Assembly: GCA_021323855.1 (NCBI GenBank)
Contig: JAJPKE010000015.1
Location: forward strand, 124,001 to 188,000
DNA: 64,000 nt
Reading direction: 5' to 3'
DNA from: Chloroflexota bacterium
GTDB lineage: Bacteria; Chloroflexota; Ktedonobacteria; Ktedonobacterales; JADMIN01
Below are positions 17,925 to 26,701 of the stretch, in pieces. The position numbers were made by a program, and so were the translations under genes. The notes beneath the pieces are model-generated. The model saw only the letters and a list, made by a program, of their open reading frames with translations, was not told where the DNA came from and searched no databases. Numbering within the stretch: the first letter of the stretch is position 1; the number at the start of each line of letters is the position of its first letter.

Positions 17925-18491
17925 ATGGCTGCGCTTCAAGGTGTGAGAGTTGCGGTACTGGCTACCGACGGCTTTGAGGAAGCAGAACTCACCGAGCCAA
18001 CAAAGGCGCTCGGACAGGCGGGCGCGAAGGTAGACATCATTGCGCCGCATGATGGACGTATCCAGGCGTTCAAGCATCACGACAAGACGATCACCATTCC
18101 GGTGGATATGACGCTCGACCAGGCGGACCCAGCGCACTACGATGCGCTGTTATTGCCGGGGGGCGCGCTGAACGCTGATGCCATGCGCATGAACCAGCGG
18201 GCGCAGCAGTTCATCAGAGCGATGACGAGCGTCGGCAAGCCGATGGCCGTCATCTGCCATGCGCCCTGGGAGTTGATCTCGGCAGGCGTAGCGCGTGGAC
18301 GCACCATGACCAGTTATCACACCATTCAGGACGACGTGCGCAATGCTGGCGCGAACTGGCAAGACCAGGAGGTCGTGGTTGACGGCGCGCTGGTGACGAG
18401 CCGCCAGCCAAGCGATATCCCTGCCTTCAATCGTGAGATGATCCGGCTCTTCGCGCATAGCGCCGCCAGCCCCAGCACTGCCGGAAGCTAG
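17925..18491 (+). CDS. PfpI/DJ-1 family protein (glyoxalase III or deglycase-like)
   Basis: The 188-residue protein has the DJ-1/PfpI fold signature: VRVAVLATDGFEEAELTEP with the conserved Glu early, and the nucleophile elbow AVICHAPWELISAG containing the reactive Cys near residue 108. Family members act as methylglyoxalases, deglycases or stress-induced chaperones; the PfpI branch was first described as an intracellular protease. The ATG at 17925 follows a tandem duplication of AACAGGAGAA, giving two ribosome-binding sites, one at proper spacing. The in-frame upstream extension is composition-poor and was dropped. Confidence 0.9.
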   Translation: MAALQGVRVAVLATDGFEEAELTEPTKALGQAGAKVDIIAPHDGRIQAFKHHDKTITIPVDMTLDQADPAHYDALLLPGGALNADAMRMNQRAQQFIRAMTSVGKPMAVICHAPWELISAGVARGRTMTSYHTIQDDVRNAGANWQDQEVVVDGALVTSRQPSDIPAFNREMIRLFAHSAASPSTAGS

Positions 18492-18564
18492 CAGTTACTT
18501 CATTGAAGGGAGTGGGGGAGGAAGGATGAATCTGAATAGCAAATGATGGAAAAGGAGCATTGCC

Positions 18565-19593
18565 GTGGATGGGCAAGGGCAGCGGTCTGAAGTGGTGGTG
18601 ATTACTGGCGCCTCCGGTGGTGTAGGGCGCGCGACGGTACGGGCATTTGCGAAGCGCGGAGCGCGCATTGGGCTGATCGCGCGCGGAGAGGCCGGGCTGG
18701 CGGAGGCCAAGCGCGATGTCGAGTCGCTTGGCGGCGAGGCAATCATACTGCCGGTAGATACCTCCCATTATGATGAAGTCGAGGAGGCGGCGGCAAAGGT
18801 TGAAGAGACGTTCGGACCAATTGATGTTTGGGTCAATGATGGTTTCTGTACGGTGTTTGCGCCGTTCCTGCGCATCGAGCCGGATGAGTTTAGGAGAGTC
18901 ACCGAGGTGACCTATCTCGGCTATGTGCATGGCACGATGGTGGCGCTCAAGCGCATGACCGCGCGCAATCGCGGCAAAATCGTGCAGGTGGGGTCGGCGC
19001 TGGCCTATCGCAGCATCCCGCTTCAATCCGCCTATTGCGGCGCCAAACATGCCATCAATGGATTTACCGATTCGATTCGCTGCGAACTGCTGCACGACAA
19101 GAGCAATGTGCAGATCACGACGGTGCAGTTGCCAGCGGTCAACACGCCTCAATTTACCTGGGGCCGCAACAAAATGCCCAAGCTGGCGCAGCCCGTGCCG
19201 CCGATCTATCAGCCGGAGGTCATTGCCGAGGCGATTTACTGGGCGGCGCACCACAAGAAGCGCGAACTCTGGGTTGGCGGTTCCACACTCATTACGCTGA
19301 CCGGCAACAAATTCTTCCCTGGCATTGGCGACTGGTATCTCGCCAAAACCGGCTACGAGAGCCAGATGCGTGATGACCCCAATACCCATACGCAGCCTGA
19401 TAATCTCTTCGATCCAGTGGATACCGACAGGGACTATGGCGCACATGGGGCTTTCAACAACCAATCGCTCGACAAGAGCTATGAAGCCTGGGCGGCAATG
19501 CACAAAGGTTTGCTGGCGGCGGTCGCCACTGGTGCCGCTGCGCTGGCCTTCGCCGGCACCTGGGTCACTTCCAGCAGACGTGCTGGCGCATAG
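18565..19593 (+). CDS. Short-chain dehydrogenase/reductase with a C-terminal membrane anchor
   Basis: The NAD(P)-binding motif TGASGGVGRA is at residues 14-23 and the catalytic Ser-Tyr-Lys set is seen in VGSALAYRSIPLQSAYCGAKHA. The usual NNAG motif is replaced by VNDGF, which is unusual. At 342 residues it is longer than a classical SDR. The extra C-terminal part ends with one hydrophobic helix (LLAAVATGAAALAFAGTWV) followed by basic residues, a likely tail anchor. The GTG start has AAGGAG 8 nt upstream. It opens the plus-strand redox island and is followed within 20 bp by the VKOR-like gene. Confidence 0.88.
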   Translation: MDGQGQRSEVVVITGASGGVGRATVRAFAKRGARIGLIARGEAGLAEAKRDVESLGGEAIILPVDTSHYDEVEEAAAKVEETFGPIDVWVNDGFCTVFAPFLRIEPDEFRRVTEVTYLGYVHGTMVALKRMTARNRGKIVQVGSALAYRSIPLQSAYCGAKHAINGFTDSIRCELLHDKSNVQITTVQLPAVNTPQFTWGRNKMPKLAQPVPPIYQPEVIAEAIYWAAHHKKRELWVGGSTLITLTGNKFFPGIGDWYLAKTGYESQMRDDPNTHTQPDNLFDPVDTDRDYGAHGAFNNQSLDKSYEAWAAMHKGLLAAVATGAAALAFAGTWVTSSRRAGA

Positions 19594-19611
19594 CGACGCG
19601 TGACCGGGACA

Positions 19612-20256
19612 ATGGAGATACGTGTGGGGAGCAAGACGGAGATGCGTGAAGCTGGCCTGCCGCCCGGCTGGAGCTACAATCCCTCGGCATGGAAAGAGCG
19701 CCGTGTGTTCCTCGCGCTCGCCGTGATCGGACTGCTGGCGGCTGCCTATACCAGCGCGGCGCAGCTCAGCATCATTCCCGCCATGTGGGACCCCATCTTT
19801 GGCAGCGCCAGTAGTTACGCCGTCACGCATTCCGCCATTTCGCGGCTCCTGCCGTTTCCCGATGGTGTGCTTGGCGTTTTCGGCTATCTCTGCGATCTAA
19901 TCTTCGGTTCGCTGGGCGACCGCGAACGCTGGCGCACCGCGCCCTGGGCGGCGCTGATCTTTGCGCTTGTCATCACTGGTTTGGGTATTGTCAGCCTGGC
20001 GTTGACGATTGCCCAGGGCACGATCATTCGCCACTGGTGCAGCGTATGCCTGGTCTCGGCGCTGGTTTCAACATTGATCTTTGGCCTGGGTATCGGTGAG
20101 GCGCTGGCAAGCCTGCAATACCTCTCACGTGCGCACGCCAGAGGGCGGTCGCTCTGGTCCGCATTGCTGGGGCGCAGCGAGCAACAGCGCGCCGAGGATG
20201 TGGACTTCAGCCGATTCACAGAGAAAGGCCAGCGGTTGCCAACCTATGGCTCGTGA
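19612..20256 (+). CDS. Vitamin K epoxide reductase family-like membrane protein
   Basis: The product is about 214 residues with four hydrophobic helices and a periplasmic-side HWCSVCLVSA motif. This matches the CxxC redox centre of bacterial VKOR proteins, which reoxidise DsbA-like partners or act on quinone. In VKOR the loop after helix 1 usually carries a second Cys pair; here the equivalent stretch reads WDPIFGSASSYAVTHS, without Cys. The start is uncertain: a GTG at 19600, ATG at 19612, GTG at 19624 and ATG at 19642 are in frame, none with a perfect ribosome-binding site. The stop codon overlaps a possible GTG start of the next gene. Confidence 0.75.
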   Translation: MEIRVGSKTEMREAGLPPGWSYNPSAWKERRVFLALAVIGLLAAAYTSAAQLSIIPAMWDPIFGSASSYAVTHSAISRLLPFPDGVLGVFGYLCDLIFGSLGDRERWRTAPWAALIFALVITGLGIVSLALTIAQGTIIRHWCSVCLVSALVSTLIFGLGIGEALASLQYLSRAHARGRSLWSALLGRSEQQRAEDVDFSRFTEKGQRLPTYGS

Positions 20257-20306
20257 AGCGTATGAAGCGCATGAGGGACAGGATACAGGCGAGAGGGGAT
20301 TGTGCG

Positions 20307-20714
20307 ATGTGGTTTCAGCTTGGCTCGGCGGCGTTGGGCGTCTGGTTGATGATTGCGCCCGCCGCCATCCCCACCTCGCCCGGCGCGGCGGTGATTGATC
20401 GCATCGCCGGACCCATCGCCATCTTTATCGCTGTGCTGGCGCAGCGCAGCGTGACGCGGCCTGCGCGTGTCGTCAATGTCCTGACGGGCCTCTTTCTGCT
20501 GATCGCTATCTGGCTGGTGCAGCCGGGCAGCGCGCATGCGCTCAACGATGTTCTCGTCGGATGGCTGCTAATTATCCTGGCGCTGATTCGCGGCAAGGTC
20601 CGGGCGCATACCGGCGGCGGCTGGTGGACCATCCTCGAACCTGACCTGTATCTCTATGACGACGTTGACGCGCTAGCGCCAGATGCGCAGCCTGCATCTT
20701 CTGCCGATCAATAG
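20307..20714 (+). CDS. Small four-helix membrane protein (SPW-repeat-like)
   Basis: The 135-residue reading starts MWFQLGSAALGVWLMIAPAA and has about four short hydrophobic helices. The W-x-x-x-x-G-x-W-L-x-x-x-P layout recalls SPW-repeat membrane proteins, but only loosely. The chosen ATG has AGGGG about 9 nt upstream. A GTG at 20253 that overlaps the previous stop codon as GTGA is an alternative that would add 18 basic residues. The tight packing between VKOR-like and cytochrome b561-like genes suggests a membrane redox partner, which is an inference. Confidence 0.6.
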   Translation: MWFQLGSAALGVWLMIAPAAIPTSPGAAVIDRIAGPIAIFIAVLAQRSVTRPARVVNVLTGLFLLIAIWLVQPGSAHALNDVLVGWLLIILALIRGKVRAHTGGGWWTILEPDLYLYDDVDALAPDAQPASSADQ

Positions 20715-20790
20715 ATGGCGGGTTCGCCACAAACTAGCGGGTGACCGGGAAACCCAGACTGGACGATGATAAAGAGCTAATCGGAGGACT

Positions 20791-22341
20791 ATGATGATGT
20801 TTGTCAGGTTCGATCTGCTCGTCGCTGCACTATCTCTACTACATGTTCATACCTGGCTTACCATGCCGGTGCTTGCCGATTTGGGGTTTCCGCCCTGGCT
20901 GCGTGCGGCGCACTGGATCAATGTCTTCTTCATCGGCTATCTGATGCGTAGCGGTATCCAGATTCTCAGTTCCTATCCACGGCTCTACTGGAACGACCAT
21001 ACGACGCCCGGCACCGAGTGGATAAAGTTTACCAAAAACGATCCGCCGAAGGACAAACTCTGGATTACGCTCGATCAGGAAGTTCCTGTTTCGCCGCTGA
21101 TTGCGCAGCCCGGCGGCAAGCAACTGGGGTTGGGTCGCCACTGGCACTTCTTCTCCATCATCTTCTGGCTGCTCAATGGCCTCGTTTATGTCGTGCTGCT
21201 CTTTGCGACGGGCGAATGGCGGCGGCTGATTCCAACTTCATGGAGCATCATTCCGGACGCCTGGCATACCTTCCTGACCTACGCCACATTTCATCTGCCG
21301 CCTGATAGCGCCTTCCATCCCTACGACCCGCTGCAACAACTGGCCTATGCCGCCGTCGTCTTCCTGCTTGGCCCATTTCTGATTCTAACGGGCGCGGCGC
21401 AGTCACCGGCGCTGGAGGCGCAATTCCCCTGGTACGTTCGCCTCTTCGGTGGCAGGCAGTTCGCGCGCAGCCTGCATTTCCTGGGATTGCTGGCGTTCAT
21501 CGCCTTCACGATTGTGCATACGGCGCTGGTCATCATCACCGGCCTGGGGCGCAACCTGGGTGACATCGTATTGGGCCAGCATCAGCACGATCAGGGCTTA
21601 GCCATCATCCTGGGCATTCTCATCGTCGCCTGCATTCTTGCGCTCTACGGCATCACCTCCTGGCTCTCACAGCGCTTCCCACGCGCGATCACGCACGCGC
21701 TGGCCGCCATCTATGGGCCGTTCGTTCGCATGATGACGTTGCGCTCCCGTTCGCGCCAGGAATACCGTCCAGAAGACATCTCACCAGTCTTTCCGGTGAA
21801 CGGTGAGCCGCCGACCGACCCGGACTATCTCAAGCTGCTCTGGGAAGATTTTGCTGGCTATCATCTTGAGATCACCGGCCTGGTGAAGCATCCACTCTGC
21901 CTCTCGCTGGCGGAGATCAAGGCGCTGCCCAAGCAAACGCAGATTACCAAGCATGACTGCATCCAGGGATGGTCTGCCATCGGTGAATGGGGTGGCGTGT
22001 CGCTCGGCCAGCTCCTCGAACGCTGTGAGCCACTGCCGGAGGCGCGATATCTGGTGTTCTGGTCGTATTCAGATGATACCTCTGGCCGGCCCTTCTATGA
22101 GACGATCAACCTGGCGCTGGCTCGCCATCCGCAGACCATCCTCGCGTATGAGATGAACGGCCAGCCGGTTCCAATGCCGCATGGCGCGCCGCTACGGTTG
22201 CGTGTGGAGACGCAGCTTGGCTTCAAGATGGTGAAGTGGATCCGGCGCATCGAGGTCGTGGAACGCTACGACGCCATCCGCGAAGGGGAGGGAGGTTCGC
22301 GCGAAGACAACAAGCATTACGAGCAGGCCGCCGCCATCTAA
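20791..22341 (+). CDS. Cytochrome b561-like / sulfite oxidase-type molybdopterin oxidoreductase fusion
   Basis: The N-terminal part (about residues 1-310) is a multi-helix cytochrome b561-type membrane domain with candidate haem ligands in HVHTWL, RAAHWINVFFIGYLMRSG, RHWHFFSIIFW and RSLHFLGLLAFIAFTIVHTALVI. The C-terminal part (about 340-500) is a molybdopterin-binding domain of the sulfite oxidase/MsrP superfamily. Its cofactor-ligating Cys is in TKHDCIQGWSAIGEWGG, and the later signature LAYEMNGQPVPMPHGAPLRL is present. The paired activities recall MsrPQ but are joined in one 516-residue chain. Three consecutive ATG codons follow GGAGG; the second has the best spacing. Confidence 0.85.
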   Translation: MMMFVRFDLLVAALSLLHVHTWLTMPVLADLGFPPWLRAAHWINVFFIGYLMRSGIQILSSYPRLYWNDHTTPGTEWIKFTKNDPPKDKLWITLDQEVPVSPLIAQPGGKQLGLGRHWHFFSIIFWLLNGLVYVVLLFATGEWRRLIPTSWSIIPDAWHTFLTYATFHLPPDSAFHPYDPLQQLAYAAVVFLLGPFLILTGAAQSPALEAQFPWYVRLFGGRQFARSLHFLGLLAFIAFTIVHTALVIITGLGRNLGDIVLGQHQHDQGLAIILGILIVACILALYGITSWLSQRFPRAITHALAAIYGPFVRMMTLRSRSRQEYRPEDISPVFPVNGEPPTDPDYLKLLWEDFAGYHLEITGLVKHPLCLSLAEIKALPKQTQITKHDCIQGWSAIGEWGGVSLGQLLERCEPLPEARYLVFWSYSDDTSGRPFYETINLALARHPQTILAYEMNGQPVPMPHGAPLRLRVETQLGFKMVKWIRRIEVVERYDAIREGEGGSREDNKHYEQAAAI

Positions 22342-22480
22342 GCGATACCGCTGATGAACAGGGTACGGTGGATGACCCGTGGGCGAGTTCATCTGGCACA
22401 CGAGTTGCGGAATGTGTCACATTGCGAGTTATTTTTTGGGACGACCAAGATGATGGAGAAGATAAGGATAAGGGAGAACA

Positions 22481-24382
22481 ATGGGAAAGACAGCCTCTGA
22501 CACGCTGGTCGAACGCCTCATAGACTGGGGTGTGGATACCATTTTCGGCCTGCCGGGAGATGGCATCAATGGCCTGATGGAAGCGTTGCGCACGCACCAG
22601 GAGCAGGTCAAGTTCATTCAGGTGCGCCATGAAGAAGCGGCAGCCTTCGCCGCCTGTAGCTACGCCAAGTTCACCGGCAGGCTGGGCGTCTGCCTTGCCA
22701 CAAGCGGGCCTGGCGCAATTCACCTGCTCAATGGTCTGTATGACGCCAAGATGGATGGCGTGCCGGTGCTGGCGTTGACGGGCCAGCAGTACAGCGACCT
22801 GCTCGGCTCGCACTATCAGCAGGAAGTCAACCTGCTGGCGCTCTACAATGATGTTGCCGCCTATAACCAGCAGGTGCAGGGTGCAACTGACGTGTACAAT
22901 CTGGTGAACACTGCCTGCCGTGTGGCGCTCTCGCAGCGCACCGTCGCGCATATCACGTTCCCGATAGACTATCAGGTGGACGACGCCAAAGAAGCCTTTG
23001 TGACGGAACCGGGCGGTCCGGCCAAGACGCCGACGCAGGTGGCGAACGTGCAACCTGGCTTCTACGTCGCCAACGGCCACAACGGCAAAACACGCAAGAA
23101 CGGCGCGGCAATGGGCGCGGCCAGCGCAACGGGCGCGCCGGTGCCCAGCATGGCGGCGTTGCAAGAGGCGGCGGCTGTGCTGAACGCTGGTAAGAAGGTT
23201 GCCATCCTTGCAGGGCATGGCGCCATCCACGCGGGCGACGAGGTGGAGCAACTGGCGGAGACGCTGGCGGCGCCGGTCGTCAAGCCGCTGCTCGGCAAGG
23301 GTGTCATCCCCGATACCAGCCCTTATAGCACCGGCGGCATCGGCCTGCTGGGCACGCGACCGAGCGAAGATGCGATGGAGCAGTGCGATACGCTCTTGAT
23401 GATCGGCACCTCGTATCCCTATGTCGCCTTCCTGCCAAAGCCTGGGCAGGCGCGCGCCGTGCAGATTGACATTGACGAGAGCCGCCTGGGGCTGCGTTAT
23501 CCCATCGAGGTTGGGCTGGCGGGCGACTCGCAATCCACGCTCAAGGCGCTGTTGCCGCTGCTCAAACGCAAGACTGATCGCTCCTTCCTGGAGAAGATGC
23601 AGGAGGAGATGAAAGACTGGCGCCAGAAGATCGAGGAGGAGGGCCGCTCTACCGCCGTGCCAATGAAGCCACAGGTGGTCGCGCAGGCATTGAACGATCT
23701 GGCTGCGCCCAACGCTATCATTTGCGGTGACAGTGGCACTAACACCACCTGGATTGCACGCAATTTCCAGATCAAACGTGATCAGATGTATTCTTGCTCT
23801 GGCAATCTGGCGACGATGGCTCCTGGCTTACCATATGCGATTGGCGCGCAGGTGGCCTATCCTGGCAGGCAGGTGGTGGCCTTCGTCGGAGACGGCGGTT
23901 TTACGATGTTGATGGGCGAGATGCTGACCGCCGTGAAGTATGACCTGCCGATCAAGGCCATCATCATCAAGAATGACGTGCTTGGTCAGATCAAATGGGA
24001 GCAGATTGTCTTTTTGGGCAACCCAGAATATGGCGTGGAGCTACATACGGCGGACTGGCCAGCATGGGCACGGGCGGCTGGCGCCGAGGGCTACCATGTG
24101 GAGGACCCGACGAAGATCACCGAGGTCATGCGCGAGTTCCTGGCCTCGCCGCATCCCGCCGTTCTGGAGGCGGTGGTGGACCCCAACGAGCCGCCGATGC
24201 CTGCCAAGATCAAGCCGGAACAGGCAAAGCACTTTGCCGAGGCGCTGCTGCGCGGTCAGCCGGAAGGCGGGCGCATTGCGCTGACGCTCTTCCGCGATAA
24301 GGTCAGCGAGACGCTGGATCGCAACGACAAGGGCATCGTCGGCAAGGCGATGGACCAGGTAAGCAAAATACTTCCCTCGTAG
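22481..24382 (+). CDS. ThDP-dependent enzyme, pyruvate oxidase-like
   Basis: The 633-residue protein shows the three-domain architecture of acetolactate synthase, pyruvate oxidase and relatives. The N-terminal catalytic Glu is in VRHEEAAAFAACSYAKFTG, the central domain follows, and the ThDP-Mg motif is GDGGFTMLMGEMLTAVKY...IIIKNDVLG. The overall pattern with NGLYDAKMDGVPVLALTGQ fits the pyruvate oxidase/dehydrogenase (quinone) branch better than acetolactate synthase. Pyruvate oxidases decarboxylate pyruvate and pass electrons to oxygen or quinone via FAD. It sits in a long plus-strand redox gene run. The ribosome-binding site is AGGGAG. Confidence 0.88.
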   Translation: MGKTASDTLVERLIDWGVDTIFGLPGDGINGLMEALRTHQEQVKFIQVRHEEAAAFAACSYAKFTGRLGVCLATSGPGAIHLLNGLYDAKMDGVPVLALTGQQYSDLLGSHYQQEVNLLALYNDVAAYNQQVQGATDVYNLVNTACRVALSQRTVAHITFPIDYQVDDAKEAFVTEPGGPAKTPTQVANVQPGFYVANGHNGKTRKNGAAMGAASATGAPVPSMAALQEAAAVLNAGKKVAILAGHGAIHAGDEVEQLAETLAAPVVKPLLGKGVIPDTSPYSTGGIGLLGTRPSEDAMEQCDTLLMIGTSYPYVAFLPKPGQARAVQIDIDESRLGLRYPIEVGLAGDSQSTLKALLPLLKRKTDRSFLEKMQEEMKDWRQKIEEEGRSTAVPMKPQVVAQALNDLAAPNAIICGDSGTNTTWIARNFQIKRDQMYSCSGNLATMAPGLPYAIGAQVAYPGRQVVAFVGDGGFTMLMGEMLTAVKYDLPIKAIIIKNDVLGQIKWEQIVFLGNPEYGVELHTADWPAWARAAGAEGYHVEDPTKITEVMREFLASPHPAVLEAVVDPNEPPMPAKIKPEQAKHFAEALLRGQPEGGRIALTLFRDKVSETLDRNDKGIVGKAMDQVSKILPS

Positions 24383-24462
24383 AATTGGCATCTTCTAGCC
24401 GGCAGGCGTGAGGCGTGGCTGCTCGCGTCTCACATCTGCCAGCCACGAGAGGAAGGTTTTAT

Positions 24463-25575
24463 ATGGCGACGATGGCTAGGCGCGGGTCCGCCGTTCCTAT
24501 CGAACGGCTGGACGTTTCCGCTTATAAGATTCCCACTGATTCGCCGGAAGCCGACGGCACCTATGCCTGGAACGCGACAACGCTAGTGCTGGTGGAGGTC
24601 TCCGGCGGCGGCAAGCGCGGCCTCGGCTATACCTACGCCGATGCGGCGACTGCTACGCTCATCCAGACGATGCTGGCAGAGGTGGTGCAGGGGCACGATG
24701 CGCTGGCGGTGCCCGGCGCCTGGGAGCAGATGGTGCGGGCAATACGCAATCTTGGCCGTCCTGGTATTGCTTCAATGGCGATAGCTGCTGTGGATGTGGC
24801 GCTCTGGGACCTGAAAGCGCGCATCCTCGGTCTACCGCTCGCCTCGCTCTTAGGTATGGCGCGGGCGGCGGTGCCCGTCTATGGCAGCGGTGGCTTTACG
24901 ACCTATGCGCATGAGCAACTGCAAAAGCAGTTGGGTGACTGGGTGCGGCAGGGTATAAAACAGGTGAAAATGAAAATTGGCACGCACCCGGAGGACGACC
25001 TGGACCGCGTGCGCGCCGCACGTGAAGCAATCGGGCAGCATGCGAAGCTGATGGTGGACGCTAACGGTGCGTATAGTCGCAAACAGGCGCTTGCCCAGGC
25101 GCAGGCGTTCGCTGAGTATGGCGTCATCTGGTTCGAGGAGCCAGTGTCCTCTGATGATCTGCTGGGGCTGCGGCTGATGCGCGACCACGCGCCCGCTGGC
25201 ATGGATATCGCCGCTGGCGAATATGGCTACGATCTTGTCTATTTCCGCCGCATGCTGGAAGCCGGAGCGGTGGACGTGTTGCAGGCGGATGGCTCGCGCT
25301 GCGCCGGTATCACTGGTTTCTTGCGCGCGGGCACGCTGGCGGCAGCATATGCGTTGCAGCTTTCCGCTCACTGCGCGCCGTCGCTGCATCTGCATCCCTG
25401 CTGCGCGATTCCGCAACTTTACCCCATCGAATATTTTCATGACCATGCGCGCATCGAGCGTATGCTCTTCGATGGCACGGTTGAGCCGGTGGACGGCGCG
25501 CTACATCCCGATCTTTCGCGTCCCGGCCTGGGATTGGAGTTCAAGCGCGCGGATGCGACAAAGTATGCGCTCTGA
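24463..25575 (+). CDS. Enolase-superfamily sugar acid dehydratase or racemase (mandelate racemase type)
   Basis: In the 370-residue protein the capping domain is followed by the barrel motifs in order: K-M-K in KQVKMKIGTH (about residue 167), metal ligands in MVDANGAYS (about 198), WFEEPVSSDD (about 225) and AAGEYGYD (about 252). Late strands ADGSRCAGITGF and SAHCAPSLHLH provide acid/base residues. This is the mandelate racemase/sugar-acid dehydratase group, whose members usually dehydrate aldonic or aldaric acids. It lies between a pyruvate oxidase-like gene and gluconate-type dehydrogenase subunits, which supports sugar-acid catabolism. The ATG at 24463 has GAGAGGAAGG upstream; the 16-codon longer reading was dropped. 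Confidence 0.88.
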   Translation: MATMARRGSAVPIERLDVSAYKIPTDSPEADGTYAWNATTLVLVEVSGGGKRGLGYTYADAATATLIQTMLAEVVQGHDALAVPGAWEQMVRAIRNLGRPGIASMAIAAVDVALWDLKARILGLPLASLLGMARAAVPVYGSGGFTTYAHEQLQKQLGDWVRQGIKQVKMKIGTHPEDDLDRVRAAREAIGQHAKLMVDANGAYSRKQALAQAQAFAEYGVIWFEEPVSSDDLLGLRLMRDHAPAGMDIAAGEYGYDLVYFRRMLEAGAVDVLQADGSRCAGITGFLRAGTLAAAYALQLSAHCAPSLHLHPCCAIPQLYPIEYFHDHARIERMLFDGTVEPVDGALHPDLSRPGLGLEFKRADATKYAL

Positions 25576-25612
25576 GGATGTGAGGAGAAGATGAAAAGAT
25601 GAGGATGCTGGT

Positions 25613-26701
25613 ATGGCGGTAAAAGCACTGATTCCAGCAGTCGAAGACCTGAGCGAGACGCTGCTGGATGCGCGGTTGCGCTGGAAACGACTCGCCGAGC
25701 GCAAAGCGCGGATGGTGGAAAGTGGCGGGCTGGCGCGCGACATCGAGCGCGACGTGCAGATCGTTGAGGAATATATCCGTGAGGGGCGTTTCCAGCGCAG
25801 CCTTTCGCTGATTGCCGGGATTTCGGCGCTGCTGGGCGGCCTGGAAGTGACCTATGAGCATTATCAGGGCAGCTACAGCCAGCGCATCATGTACAGTCCG
25901 CTCGTTGCCAGCGCCGGGGTAGCGGTTGCCGCTTGCTGGGGCGTCTTCGACCGGCGTGTCGCACGTACTGCGCTACCAATCGCTTCACTGGTGTTGCTGG
26001 GCGATGGCGTCACTGGCTTCATCTTTCATATTCGTGGCGTTGCGCGCAAGCCGGGCGGCTGGTCGCTGCCGGTGACGAATGTGACGATGGGGCCGCCGCT
26101 CTTCGCGCCGCTGCTCCTCGGCACTGGCGGGTTTCTTGGCTTGATCGCCTCATTGCTGCGCCGTGAGGATGATCCGCTGCCATCCGGTTTGCCTGGATTG
26201 TGGGAAGCGGCAACCGCCTGGTTCGACAAGCCGCCCGACGAGTTCTCCGCGCACCGGCGCTCCGGTTCCGCGCAGGCGGAATGGAGTCGCATCCGGCGGC
26301 GTATCCGTGAGGGGCGCTTCCAACGCATCCTGGCGGGCGCAACCGCCGTCTCCGCGCTGCTGAACGGCATGGAGGCGCTGTATTCGCACTACAAGAACAA
26401 CTATCGCTATCGCGTTCAATGGCTGCCTATTCTCTTGAGTCCGGTTATCGCCGCTGCTGGCCTGGGCGCGATCTGGAATCGCACGATTGCGGAGACGCTG
26501 CTCCCTGCCACGTCGCTGGCAGCGGCAATCAGCGGTCTGGTCGGGCTGTACTATCATCTGCGCGGCACGTTACGCCGGCCCGGCGGCTTGAAGTTGCCGG
26601 TCTACAACATCATCTACGGCCCGCCGGCCTTCGCGCCGCTGCTCTATAGCTCCACCGGCTTCCTGGGATTGCTGGCGAGCCTGCTGAGGAGGGGCGACTG
26701 A
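25613..26701 (+). CDS. Membrane protein with an internal tandem duplication
   Basis: The 362-residue protein consists of two similar halves (about residues 44-187 and 222-360). Each has the block IREGRFQR, several hydrophobic helices, then RG-x-x-R-x-PGG-x-x-LPV-x-N-x-x-x-GPP-x-FAPLL and ends GFLGL-x-ASLLRR. The shared spacing and motifs show an ancient duplication. I do not recognise the family. It overlaps the next gene (gluconate dehydrogenase small subunit type) by one base, so it is cotranslated with it. A membrane anchor or electron-transfer partner for that dehydrogenase is a reasonable inference. The ribosome-binding site is GAGG 8 nt before the ATG. Confidence 0.75.
   Translation: MAVKALIPAVEDLSETLLDARLRWKRLAERKARMVESGGLARDIERDVQIVEEYIREGRFQRSLSLIAGISALLGGLEVTYEHYQGSYSQRIMYSPLVASAGVAVAACWGVFDRRVARTALPIASLVLLGDGVTGFIFHIRGVARKPGGWSLPVTNVTMGPPLFAPLLLGTGGFLGLIASLLRREDDPLPSGLPGLWEAATAWFDKPPDEFSAHRRSGSAQAEWSRIRRRIREGRFQRILAGATAVSALLNGMEALYSHYKNNYRYRVQWLPILLSPVIAAAGLGAIWNRTIAETLLPATSLAAAISGLVGLYYHLRGTLRRPGGLKLPVYNIIYGPPAFAPLLYSSTGFLGLLASLLRRGD

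Noticed and set aside
18427..19830. Long minus-strand open frame opposite the SDR gene
   Set aside because: It lies wholly antisense to a clear SDR, has Arg/His-rich shadow composition, no ribosome-binding site and no motif.
22223..23533. Minus-strand open frame of about 436 codons opposite the ThDP enzyme gene
   Set aside because: Antisense shadow of strongly supported coding sequence; no motif or start signal.
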